Shown here piece by piece: positions 1-4,319 of a stretch of 8,394 nucleotides of DNA. Below the pieces are notes generated by a model. That model did not search any database, had not been told where the DNA came from, and worked only from the letters and a program-made list of their open reading frames with translations. The stretch is from the NCBI GenBank assembly GCA_005880075.1, contig VBJT01000011.1, positions 1-8,394 on the forward strand, read 5' to 3'. Every line of letters begins with the position of its first letter. Within the stretch, counting starts at the first letter, position 1. Source of the DNA: Chloroflexota bacterium. Its GTDB lineage: Bacteria > Chloroflexota > Dehalococcoidia > SM23-28-2 > RBG-16-64-32. The position numbers and the translations under genes were made by a program.

Positions 1-147
1 GACGAAGCCGAAGCCGCGGGGTCGCCCGGAAAAGCGGTCGACCGCCACGCTGGCCGTACCGACAGGGCCCACCTGTTCGAAGAACGCGCGCAGGCCCTCG
101 TCCGTCGTGTCGTAAGACAGGCCGCCCACGTAAAGTTTTTTCGCCAA
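1..147 (-). CDS. RRM-type RNA-binding protein (5' part only, runs off left edge)
   Basis: The first 49 residues are present and the rest lies beyond the window. The protein begins MAKKLYVGGLSYDTT, where LYVGGL fits the RNP2 motif (residues 5-10). It ends at RGFGFV, which fits RNP1 (residues 44-49). The spacing between the two is normal for an RRM. Small single-RRM proteins of this kind bind single-stranded RNA in the bacterial cytosol, and cyanobacterial members are cold-responsive. The start is TTG at 145-147, chosen because GAGGAGG (154-160) lies 6 bases upstream and the RNP2 motif begins at residue 5. The leader holds a stem-loop directly before this Shine-Dalgarno and a stem followed by T6 further upstream, so expression is probably controlled at the RNA level. 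Whether a Gly-rich tail follows cannot be seen. Confidence 0.93.
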   Translation of the reverse strand, partial: MAKKLYVGGLSYDTTDEGLRAFFEQVGPVGTASVAVDRFSGRPRGFGFV

Positions 148-160
148 GGGATTCCTCCTC

Positions 161-174
161 CCGCCTGCGGGCGG
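161..174 (-). promoter_or_regulatory. Hairpin directly upstream of the RRM gene Shine-Dalgarno
   Basis: In the minus-strand RNA, CCGCC-CGCA-GGCGG forms a perfect 5-bp stem with a 4-base loop. It ends immediately before the GAGGAGG ribosome-binding site. Its CCCGC segment could also pair with the GCGGG arm of the upstream stem at 181-217, so the two structures may compete. Function is inferred from position only. Confidence 0.45.
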
Positions 175-217
175 AAAAAATCTCCCGCTCAGACACTGCC
201 TTCCGGGCGCGGGGAGA
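175..217 (-). terminator. Intrinsic-terminator-like stem in the RRM gene leader (candidate attenuator)
   Basis: Read on the minus strand, TCTCCCCGC (217-209) pairs with GCGGGAGA (188-181) with one bulged C. An inner GCC/GGC hairpin (208-198) lies inside the loop, and six T follow the stem at once (180-175). This is the layout of a Rho-independent terminator. It lies between a probable -10 (241-246) and the RRM start codon, so it would act as an attenuator. The alternative is that it simply ends transcription arriving from the cluster at 637-1569. Confidence 0.5.
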
Positions 218-238
218 CGGTACGCTTCGGAGACTCAG

Positions 239-248
239 CGAGTATAGC
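239..248 (-). promoter_or_regulatory. Probable -10 element for the RRM gene
   Basis: GCTATACTC on the minus strand (TATACT at 246-241) differs by one base from the GCTATAATC found before three other genes here. It would start transcription near 234 and give a leader of about 87 bases. No convincing -35 hexamer is visible. Confidence 0.45.
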
Positions 249-636
249 ACCGTCACACCATTTCCGACGCGGCGCACCTCAACCTCGGGCATATGTTGGC
301 AGTGCCATTTTCGCCTTTGAGATGCGCTGCCTTCCTGCTACCGTAAAGCCATGCCCCTTAAAAACATACCCCGAGCGGCCCTTCTGATTGAAATTTCGGG
401 TGAAGGCTTTGAGTACGGCTCAATCAAACAAACTCGCCGTTTCGGGTGCACTTTCAAACGTGGGCGAAGTGAGAAAGAAAAAACTCGCGGCGAGTCAATC
501 AGAGACCACACGCGGGCGCGAAATACAATCCGAATCCCCGTACAAAATGGGTTTGATTGACCACCGATTTTCGCCTGATGGTCTCAGGTCCCCGCCGGGT
601 GACCGTAACTCGACCGGTTCGGTTCGCCCCGCCCGC
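249..636. other. 388-bp stretch without a convincing gene; possible minus-strand terminator inside
   Basis: This stretch has lower GC than its surroundings and no reading frame with family motifs or a good ribosome-binding site. On the minus strand, ACTCG-CCG-CGAGT (495-483) is followed by TTTTTTCTTTCTC (483-471), a short but plausible intrinsic terminator for the cluster upstream (637-1569). TCAATCAAAC (420-429) and GTTTGATTGA (551-560) are a perfect 10-bp inverted repeat, with a third TCAATCA at 495-501. GAGACCA (502-508) and TGGTCTC (579-585) form another inverted pair. An unannotated RNA is possible but not demonstrated. Confidence 0.4.
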
Positions 637-885
637 TCAGATGCGACGGCGGCTCAGATAGCGGGCGGCGCTGCTGTCTTCGGTCAGCATCCACCCCTCG
701 CCGCAGTCACGACACGTGAAGTAGGTGTAGTCTGTCGGCGCCTTGGCTGCTGAGGTGTGGCCGCCGGTTTTTTCGAGACCGTCGGTCATGCGCCTGCGCC
801 CCGCTCTGAATTCGCCGGCCGCGGAGCGTTGCTGGCATGACGGGCAGAGAGGCGCCCGCTCAATCACTGTCTTTACCCAGAGCAT
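637..885 (-). CDS. Small zinc-ribbon protein, unknown function
   Basis: This gene encodes 82 residues if it starts at ATG 885. Two Cys pairs are visible, CPSC at 14-17 and CRDCGEGW at 58-65, a spacing that fits a zinc-ribbon fold with a long insert. The motif YFTCRDCGEGW resembles the second knuckle of many bacterial zinc ribbons. The frame overlaps the end of the upstream gene (860-1093), so translation may be coupled. The start is uncertain: ATG 885 has GAGG too close to it. GTG 867, which overlaps the upstream stop as GTGATTGA, is a good alternative and keeps both Cys pairs. ATG 789 would lose the first pair. No specific role can be assigned. Confidence 0.6.
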   Translation of the reverse strand: MLWVKTVIERAPLCPSCQQRSAAGEFRAGRRRMTDGLEKTGGHTSAAKAPTDYTYFTCRDCGEGWMLTEDSSAARYLSRRRI

Positions 886-1093
886 CCTCGGCAGCGTGTT
901 CCTGGGCCACGCGCGACCGCGTCATCCACGGCGACTTCCGGCGCGTCAGGCTGTTCGAGAACTCGCGCCGCTCGCCGCATTCCTTGCACACCGCAGGGCT
1001 GCTCGGCCCCTCCTGGTCGCCGATCAGCCAGTGGTGTGTATGCTCGGCGGAATGAGAATCGTCCGCCGGCGGTACATCGCGCGAACCGCTCAT
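860..1093 (-). CDS. Small Cys/His protein with a CKECG motif, unknown function
   Basis: The product has 77 residues. The N-terminus is acidic and polar, followed by HTHHWLIGD (18-26), CKECGERREFSNS (36-48) and a basic segment RRKSPW (51-56). The His cluster and the single CxxC could supply a mixed Cys/His metal site, or the protein may dimerise to complete one. The ATG start is well supported by AGGAG placed 8 bases upstream. It heads an apparent pair with the zinc-ribbon gene at 637-885, overlapping it by 26 bases. I recall similar CKECG...FSNS microproteins as common in Chloroflexota, but cannot verify this here. Confidence 0.78.
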   Translation of the reverse strand: MSGSRDVPPADDSHSAEHTHHWLIGDQEGPSSPAVCKECGERREFSNSLTRRKSPWMTRSRVAQEHAAEDALGKDSD

Positions 1094-1299
1094 CGCGCCA
1101 ACTCCTGTGTAAGAGCAATGAGCTCGAACGAGAGAGAAGAGCGTCGATGGTTCAGATTCTTACCAGTGCGGATGGTGACCCTCGCTTCCGACGTGAAGTT
1201 GGACCCGTCCGGGTCACACGAGCCCCAGGTCGCGAGGCTAAAGCCTGCGAGGCCCAAACGTTCAACTAGCGTCAACAGCTTACCACAGACTGGCCAACT

Positions 1300-1569
1300 C
1301 TAGTGCCGCATCCGATCCTGACGACCCTCCTCGCTCACGCGGAGACGCTCAGCCGCCGCCGCCACGAACACCGCACCTTCCTCCCGGCTCAACGTCGCGT
1401 GGCAGGCCTCGCAGACATACGCGGAGACGAGCTCCGGCTTACCCATGTCGGCGGCGCTATCCCAACGAGCGATCACCGCCGCGTGGGAGCACTCGACCTC
1501 GGCGGGCGGCTCCTCCGCGGATGCGGCCTTATCCTCCTTGCGGGCGAACAATTTATCCAGGAATCCCAT
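1300..1569 (-). CDS. Small zinc-binding protein (MGFLDKLF type), unknown function
   Basis: The product has 89 residues and begins MGFLDKLFARKEDK, a short amphipathic start seen in many small bacterial proteins. A Pro/Glu-rich spacer follows, then CSH at 27-29 and CEACH at 53-57, so four Cys/His ligands for one zinc site are available. The C-terminal third, ending in a Glu/Arg-rich stretch, is probably helical. The ATG start has GAGGTGA just upstream. That ribosome-binding site can be masked by a hairpin (1576-1593). The gene lies 206 bases upstream of the 860-1093 gene on the same strand and could share a transcript with it. Confidence 0.78.
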   Translation of the reverse strand: MGFLDKLFARKEDKAASAEEPPAEVECSHAAVIARWDSAADMGKPELVSAYVCEACHATLSREEGAVFVAAAAERLRVSEEGRQDRMRH

Positions 1570-1575
1570 GTTTCA

Positions 1576-1593
1576 CCTCGCTGCCCCGCGAGG
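1576..1593 (-). promoter_or_regulatory. Hairpin covering the Shine-Dalgarno of the 1300-1569 gene
   Basis: In the minus-strand RNA, CCTCGC (1593-1588) pairs with GCGAGG (1581-1576) across a 6-base loop GGGGCA. The right arm contains the GAGG of the ribosome-binding site. A second CCTCGC copy (1599-1594) offers an alternative pairing partner. Confidence 0.4.
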
Positions 1594-1599
1594 GCGAGG

Positions 1600-1890
1600 C
1601 GTCCTCGCCTATCCGAGCGTATTTGGCGCCCCCACCTACCCGTGCGAGGCACTCCTGTCCAGTTCGCGCCCGGCGAATGTCGGTCCACTGCGTACGAGCA
1701 GAGACGGCCTGTTGGGCGCTTTGCTCGGAGGCGCGGTGATCGGCGTGTCCTCGGGGCGTTCGGCGCGGCCTGATCGTCTTCGCCTCTGGTGTTTTCGCCC
1801 GGCACGCTGGAAAGCGAAAGCAATTGACGCTACCAATCGCTCGGCGGGATGTGATATGCTGAAGTCCGGTAATAGTTTCGTTCGTTGGCA
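1600..1890. other. Intergenic stretch between divergent small genes
   Basis: No reading frame here carries recognisable motifs together with a ribosome-binding site. Several frames are open only because of high GC. A plus-strand TTGACG (1824-1829) and TATGCT (1855-1860) could be promoter parts for the gene at 1969, but the 25-base spacing is too long for a standard pair. If TATGCT is the -10, the mRNA leader is about 100 bases. Confidence 0.35.
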
Positions 1891-1896
1891 CGGGCA

Positions 1897-1964
1897 CCCC
1901 GCACCGGGGACTCCCCGCTCAGATGGCCGGACCTTTGCCAAAGTACCAAGGAAAGGAGGCCATC
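1897..1964 (+). promoter_or_regulatory. Structured leader with alternative hairpins and a masked Shine-Dalgarno
   Basis: Three alternating segments, CCCCG (1897-1901), CGGGG (1905-1909) and CCCCG (1913-1917), let the middle one pair with either neighbour. Downstream, GATGGCC (1922-1928) is a perfect 7-bp match to GGCCATC (1958-1964). CCTTT (1932-1936) also matches AAAGG (1952-1956). Together these would lock the AAAGGAGG ribosome-binding site (1952-1959) in a 12-bp interrupted stem. This is the arrangement of an RNA thermometer or translational switch; the trigger is unknown. Confidence 0.5.
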
Positions 1965-1968
1965 ATCC

Positions 1969-2322
1969 ATGAGCTTTCAGGACAGGACCCTTACGCGTGT
2001 GGACTGTGGCGCATCGTTCACGTTCAGCGCGGACGACCAGCAGTACCATCGCGAAAAGGGATACACCAACGAGCCTAAGCGCTGCCCGAACTGCCGGCAG
2101 GCCCGCCGCTCCAGTAACTACGGCGGCGGCAGCAGCTACGGCGGCGGCAGCAGCTACGGCGGCGGTGGCGGCGGCTACGGCCGCGGCCCACGCGAGATGC
2201 ACGATGCCGTTTGCGCGCAGTGCGGCAAGGACACGCAGGTGCCCTTCCGGCCCAGCGGCGACCGGCCCGTTTACTGTAGCGACTGCTTCAGCAAGCAGCC
2301 CTCTTCCCAGAGGCGTTACTAA
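1969..2322 (+). CDS. Double zinc-ribbon protein with a CxxC-x17-CxxC domain and SYGGG linker
   Basis: The product has 117 residues. The N-terminal domain (about 3-46) matches the 'probable zinc-ribbon' family: FTFS at 17-20, a GYTNEPKRCPNC core at 31-42, then basic residues. The C-terminal domain has CAQC (82-85), exactly 17 residues, then CSDC (103-106), which is the CxxC-x17-CxxC signature. Between them lies a low-complexity linker of repeated SSYGGG. Such proteins are small cytosolic putative nucleic-acid binders, often linked with cold-shock-type genes; no biochemical role is established. One expected ligand is missing: the usual first Cys of the N-terminal CxxC is Arg10 (CGT at 1996-1998), one transition from a Cys codon. 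The ATG follows AAAGGAGG by 9 bases. Its leader is strongly structured and a clear terminator follows. Confidence 0.93.
   Translation: MSFQDRTLTRVDCGASFTFSADDQQYHREKGYTNEPKRCPNCRQARRSSNYGGGSSYGGGSSYGGGGGGYGRGPREMHDAVCAQCGKDTQVPFRPSGDRPVYCSDCFSKQPSSQRRY
2113..2166 (+). repeat. Three in-frame 18-bp tandem repeats encoding SSYGGG
   Basis: The units 2113-2130, 2131-2148 and 2149-2166 each encode Ser-(Ser/Asn)-Tyr-Gly-Gly-Gly. They are near-identical at the DNA level (AGCAGCTACGGCGGCGGC type), so copy number can change by slippage without breaking the frame. A Gly run and GYGRG extend the linker beyond the repeats. Confidence 0.9.
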
Positions 2323-2339
2323 AAAAGCGTAGCGACAAG

Positions 2340-2368
2340 AAACAGGGGCCCAAGTAGGCCCCTGTTTT
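2340..2368 (+). terminator. Strong Rho-independent terminator, probably bidirectional
   Basis: ACAGGGGCC (2342-2350) pairs perfectly with GGCCCCTGT (2357-2365) across a 6-base loop, with flanking A's and T's and a TTTT run. It lies 18 bases after the stop of the double zinc-ribbon gene. The minus-strand reading also ends in TTTC, so it may stop the convergent gene at 2406-2630 too. Confidence 0.92.
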
Positions 2369-2405
2369 GCTTTATCCGCAAATACCCTTGAGGCGCGGTA
2401 AGTTG

Positions 2406-2630
2406 TCAGAGCGAATCGCGGTCCTCCCACGGTAGTCGCTCGTGGGCGCGGCTGTGTGTATGCCCATTCAGTTCTCCGTCCGCTTTGGTGTCCTCGACAT
2501 GAACGTGAGGATGCTGATGTGCGGAAAGCTTCGCCGATGTGTGCTTGCCGTGCGCGTGGTCATGGGTATGCGCTCCGCAGACGTCCGAATCCACTTCGTG
2601 CGCGGCGCTCGTCAGCACGCTAGTTCTCAA
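2406..2630 (-). CDS. His-rich microprotein, putative metal binder
   Basis: The product is about 74 residues with 13 histidines, mostly in alternating patterns: HTHDHAHGKH, AHQHPHVHV and GHTHSRAH. There is also one Cys and many acidic residues. Such His-x-His tracts bind Zn, Ni, Co or Cu in metallochaperones and in loops of metal transporters, but no membrane segment is present, so a cytosolic metal-storage or buffering role is the natural guess. His codons are a mix of CAC and CAT, which argues that the amino acid and not a DNA repeat is conserved. The start is uncertain: TTG 2630 overlaps the upstream stop by 11 bases, and GTG 2618 is an alternative; neither has a strong ribosome-binding site. 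It is the last gene of a small minus-strand set. Confidence 0.6.
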   Translation of the reverse strand: MRTSVLTSAAHEVDSDVCGAHTHDHAHGKHTSAKLSAHQHPHVHVEDTKADGELNGHTHSRAHERLPWEDRDSL

Positions 2631-2853
2631 GTCCGAGTTCCATTGTGCCGGCTACCCCTGCCAATTCCGGTGCCGAAACGAGTTCTGACTGCGTCCCGGT
2701 CTCCGACTGACGGTCGCCTTCCGCTAAACGAGCGCGTAACACAGCCGTCTGAAGCGCCTGGAGCGCCGCGCCATCCGACGCGGTGCGTCGCATGACCTCC
2801 CCGAGGAGTTGTTCGGTCGTCCATCTGCTCAGGTTGTGTGTCCAGGGGTCCAT
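2620..2853 (-). CDS. Small helical hypothetical protein
   Basis: The product has 77 residues and no Cys. Residues about 10-47 (from WTTEQLLGEVMRRTASD on) look like two amphipathic helices rich in Leu, Ala and Arg. The tail is polar and then Glu/Leu-rich. I do not recognise the family. The ATG start is well supported by CAGGAG 5 bases upstream. It lies 54 bases after the zinc-ribbon gene (2908-3087) and overlaps the His-rich frame downstream, so the three probably share a transcript. Confidence 0.72.
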   Translation of the reverse strand: MDPWTHNLSRWTTEQLLGEVMRRTASDGAALQALQTAVLRARLAEGDRQSETGTQSELVSAPELAGVAGTMELGLEN

Positions 2854-2907
2854 TCGTGCTCCTGACTTACGGTTTCGCTGTGGGATAGCAGCGATCGTAA
2901 TCCGGCC

Positions 2908-3087
2908 TCATGCGAGCGCAGCCGGAATACATATCGAGCTTCGCAAGGTCTCAAGGGCCCGCCGGCACGTCGGACAGCGTGTGGGTTGGTCGTAACCCAG
3001 TTCCGCGCTCAGGCCCTGATCTTTGCTGCTGAAGAGGACCGACTGATCGCAATCGCAACGGTCGGGATGTCTTGCTTGGAAACGCAC
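2908..3087 (-). CDS. 59-residue zinc-ribbon microprotein
   Basis: This short gene starts at GTG 3087, with AGGA 5 bases upstream, and reads MRFQARHPDR-CDCDQSVLFSS and onward. FSSKDQ at 19-24, a GY at 31-32, TRCPTCRRA at 36-44 and the spacing between them match the 'probable zinc-ribbon' family, the same one as the N-terminal half of the 1969-2322 protein. Ligands visible are C11, C13, C38 and C41. By alignment to the FxFS motif, C13 is the second Cys of the usual CxxC and position 10, where the first would be, is Arg; C11 may substitute. The other two frames on this strand lack these motifs. Confidence 0.72.
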   Translation of the reverse strand: MRFQARHPDRCDCDQSVLFSSKDQGLSAELGYDQPTRCPTCRRALETLRSSICIPAALA

Positions 3088-3186
3088 GGGTATCCTTCTC
3101 TACCTGCAAGCGGTTAGTTCGGGACACCACAAGCCCGAGATCGCTAGGCCAAAGCCAGCGGGGGCCTAAATTCACCACTCGACGCG

Positions 3187-3192
3187 ATTGTA
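3187..3192 (-). promoter_or_regulatory. Possible -10 for the 3087-2406 microprotein set
   Basis: TTACAATC on the minus strand (TACAAT, five of six consensus positions) lies about 100 bases upstream of the GTG start. No good -35 is seen. It sits in the divergent region shared with the plus-strand promoter at 3246. Confidence 0.3.
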
Positions 3193-3243
3193 ACACATTG
3201 CGAATTCAAGTCCGGTCGATTCGCTCGAGACCGACGGGGCGTA

Positions 3244-3252
3244 GCTATAATC
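3244..3252 (+). promoter_or_regulatory. -10 element GCTATAATC upstream of the 3306 gene
   Basis: A perfect TATAAT (3246-3251) lies within a 9-mer that recurs at two other gene starts. It predicts transcription from about 3258 and a leader of about 48 bases. No clear -35 hexamer is visible at 16-18 bases. Confidence 0.5.
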
Positions 3253-3305
3253 ATTTCGGTAGTGCGCATGGAACGAACAGCAGGCCGCGCGAAGTGGATT
3301 TCGCG

Positions 3306-3512
3306 ATGAACCGATGCGCGGTAAAAGGCTGCAGTGGCGCAGCGTGGACGGATTGGCGGGGCCAGGACCTCTGCAAGCTCTGCTCCGAGGCCGCTTGGGT
3401 TTGGGCGTCGAGAACCACCACGACGACCGAAGCAGGGGCCGTGCTGGAAAAGTTAGCCGAAAACCTGAGCAAGTATGGAGACAGGACCGGCCCGCAAGAA
3501 CCAAACCGCTGA
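3306..3512 (+). CDS. Small Cys4 protein, unknown function
   Basis: The product has 68 residues. Cys4 and Cys9 (CAVKGC) and Cys23 and Cys26 (CKLC) could bind one zinc ion, with Trp and Gly residues between them as in compact zinc knuckles. A Thr run (38-41) leads to an amphipathic helix (about 45-57). I do not recognise the family. ATG 3306 is chosen because it directly precedes the first Cys pair; the ribbon-like sequence does not extend upstream. The ribosome-binding site is weak. A perfect TATAAT lies 55 bases upstream. It is convergent with the gene at 3552-4280. Confidence 0.68.
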   Translation: MNRCAVKGCSGAAWTDWRGQDLCKLCSEAAWVWASRTTTTTEAGAVLEKLAENLSKYGDRTGPQEPNR

Positions 3513-3551
3513 AACGTCCGGCGCCCTAGGTCATTCAGAGGACTGTATCGA

Positions 3552-4280
3552 TTACGGCGCCACGCCGGCCGCTGCTCGCACGAAGGCGTCGATCAGTGGG
3601 TCCGGCTCACCCTTGGCGGCGGCGAGCTGGGGCAAGTACAGCGTGGCTATGTAGAACCTGGTCCCTGCCAGCTCGACAACGCGGGCCTCGCCGTCGTCAC
3701 CCAGGCCGGTAATGCAGAGGTCATTCGCCTCGAACAGCGGCTGGTAGCGGCGGTTCAGCTCGTTCGAGCAGTGGAACTCGGCGAAAGTCTCCGTGGCCTC
3801 GTAGAGGCGCGCTGCCAGCGAGCCCGGCGCCAGCCGCACGCGCTGTTTGCCTTTGAGCCGCGGAGCGCCCGGCTCAGGAAAGGCGCAGGCGGCCTGCGTG
3901 ATCAACGCCTCCTCCGGCGGCGCCCCGTACTCGGCGTGGGCGGCATCCGCCAGCCCGAGGACATTGCGCGCATACTCTAACAGAGTATGTTGGAAGCCAC
4001 CTCAGGTGCCTACAAACGGCACACCCCGTTCGCGGGCGAAGCGGATCCCTGTCAGCCCGCCCTGAAGGCTCCGGTATGGCGCGCCCGGCGCCGCCCAGAG
4101 GCCGTCGAACGTCTCTAGCGCGCCGGTCCCTTCCGCCTCTACCAAGTCGGTCGATACCCACTCGTAGTCGACGTCTATACCGAGCCGCCGCGCGCTCTCC
4201 TCGATCGCCGCGCCCGTCTCGCGATGCGAGACGTAGCCCGGGCCGTAGTCGCCCACGATGCCGATGCGCGTGCGCCTCAC
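3552..4280 (-). CDS. CTP-synthase C-terminal-related protein, probable selenoprotein (Sec93 encoded by TGA)
   Basis: Read through the TGA at 4002-4004, this is one frame of 242 residues. It is a stand-alone class I glutamine-amidotransferase-like domain related to the C-terminus of CTP synthase: IGIVGDYG at 6-13, APGAPYRS, GIRFARERGVPFVGT up to residue 92, then U93-GGFQH, then EYARNVLGLADA. The TGA falls exactly on the nucleophile Cys position, and family similarity continues without shift to TAA. A SECIS-like hairpin follows (3971-3989). From memory, NCBI names one related family 'CTP synthase C-terminal region-related (seleno)protein', which supports the call. The usual FHPEF of CTP synthase reads YLPQL here (215-219), so the catalytic His and Glu are replaced by Leu and Gln, and normal glutaminase activity is unlikely. 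The role is unknown. The GTG start has a TATAAT 8 bases upstream, hence possibly a leaderless mRNA. A nonsense-mutated pseudogene is the main alternative. Confidence 0.8.
3971..4004 (-). promoter_or_regulatory. Candidate bacterial SECIS element with its UGA codon
   Basis: After UGA (4004-4002) come 12 bases, then CAUACUC-UGUUA-GAGUAUG, a perfect 7-bp stem with a 5-base loop. The apical loop begins 19 bases after the UGA, and its second base is G followed by U. Known bacterial SECIS elements place the loop about 16-37 bases downstream, with a G among the first two loop bases. The codons used (CAT, ACT, TTA, TAT) are unusually AT-rich for this DNA, as if the RNA structure were under selection. 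Confidence 0.72.
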
Positions 4281-4287
4281 CGCCCTC

Positions 4288-4296
4288 GATTATAGC
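4288..4296 (-). promoter_or_regulatory. -10 element GCTATAATC for the selenoprotein gene
   Basis: A perfect TATAAT (4294-4289, minus) ends 8 bases before the GTG start codon, so transcription should begin within a few bases of it. CCTCG (4284-4288) and CGAGG (4300-4304) form an inverted repeat around the element and could be an operator. No -35 is evident. Confidence 0.5.
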
Positions 4297-4319
4297 GGGC
4301 GAGGTACCGCGGCGGGAAT

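Noticed and set aside
351..753. Plus-strand open frames in the left intergenic gap
   Set aside because: They have no family motif and no ribosome-binding site. Their composition is erratic (Arg- and Ser-rich), and the longer one runs antisense into a better-supported gene at 637-885.
1090..1275. Minus-strand frame with an ATGA overlap to the 860-1093 gene
   Set aside because: The overlap is suggestive, but its start is TTG without a good ribosome-binding site and the protein has no recognisable motif. The AGGAG it contains serves the next gene. Kept as a weak possibility only.
184..1923. CCCGCTCAGA occurring at 184, 632 and 1914
   Set aside because: The copies sit in unrelated contexts (a leader stem, a stop codon region, and another leader) and in differing orientations relative to the genes, so I treat this as coincidence.
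1445..1972. Long open frames on both strands over the 1570-1968 gap, including a GLLGALLGGAVIGV stretch
   Set aside because: The stretch resembles the start of a small membrane protein, but no start codon with a ribosome-binding site precedes it and the flanking residues are Arg/Pro/Ser-rich shadow-like sequence.
3552..4280. Two separate genes (4002-4280 and 3552-3905) or a frameshifted pseudogene
   Set aside because: The two halves are in the same frame, separated only by the TGA and codons that continue the family similarity. No frameshift is needed, and the TGA is at the catalytic position with a hairpin behind it.
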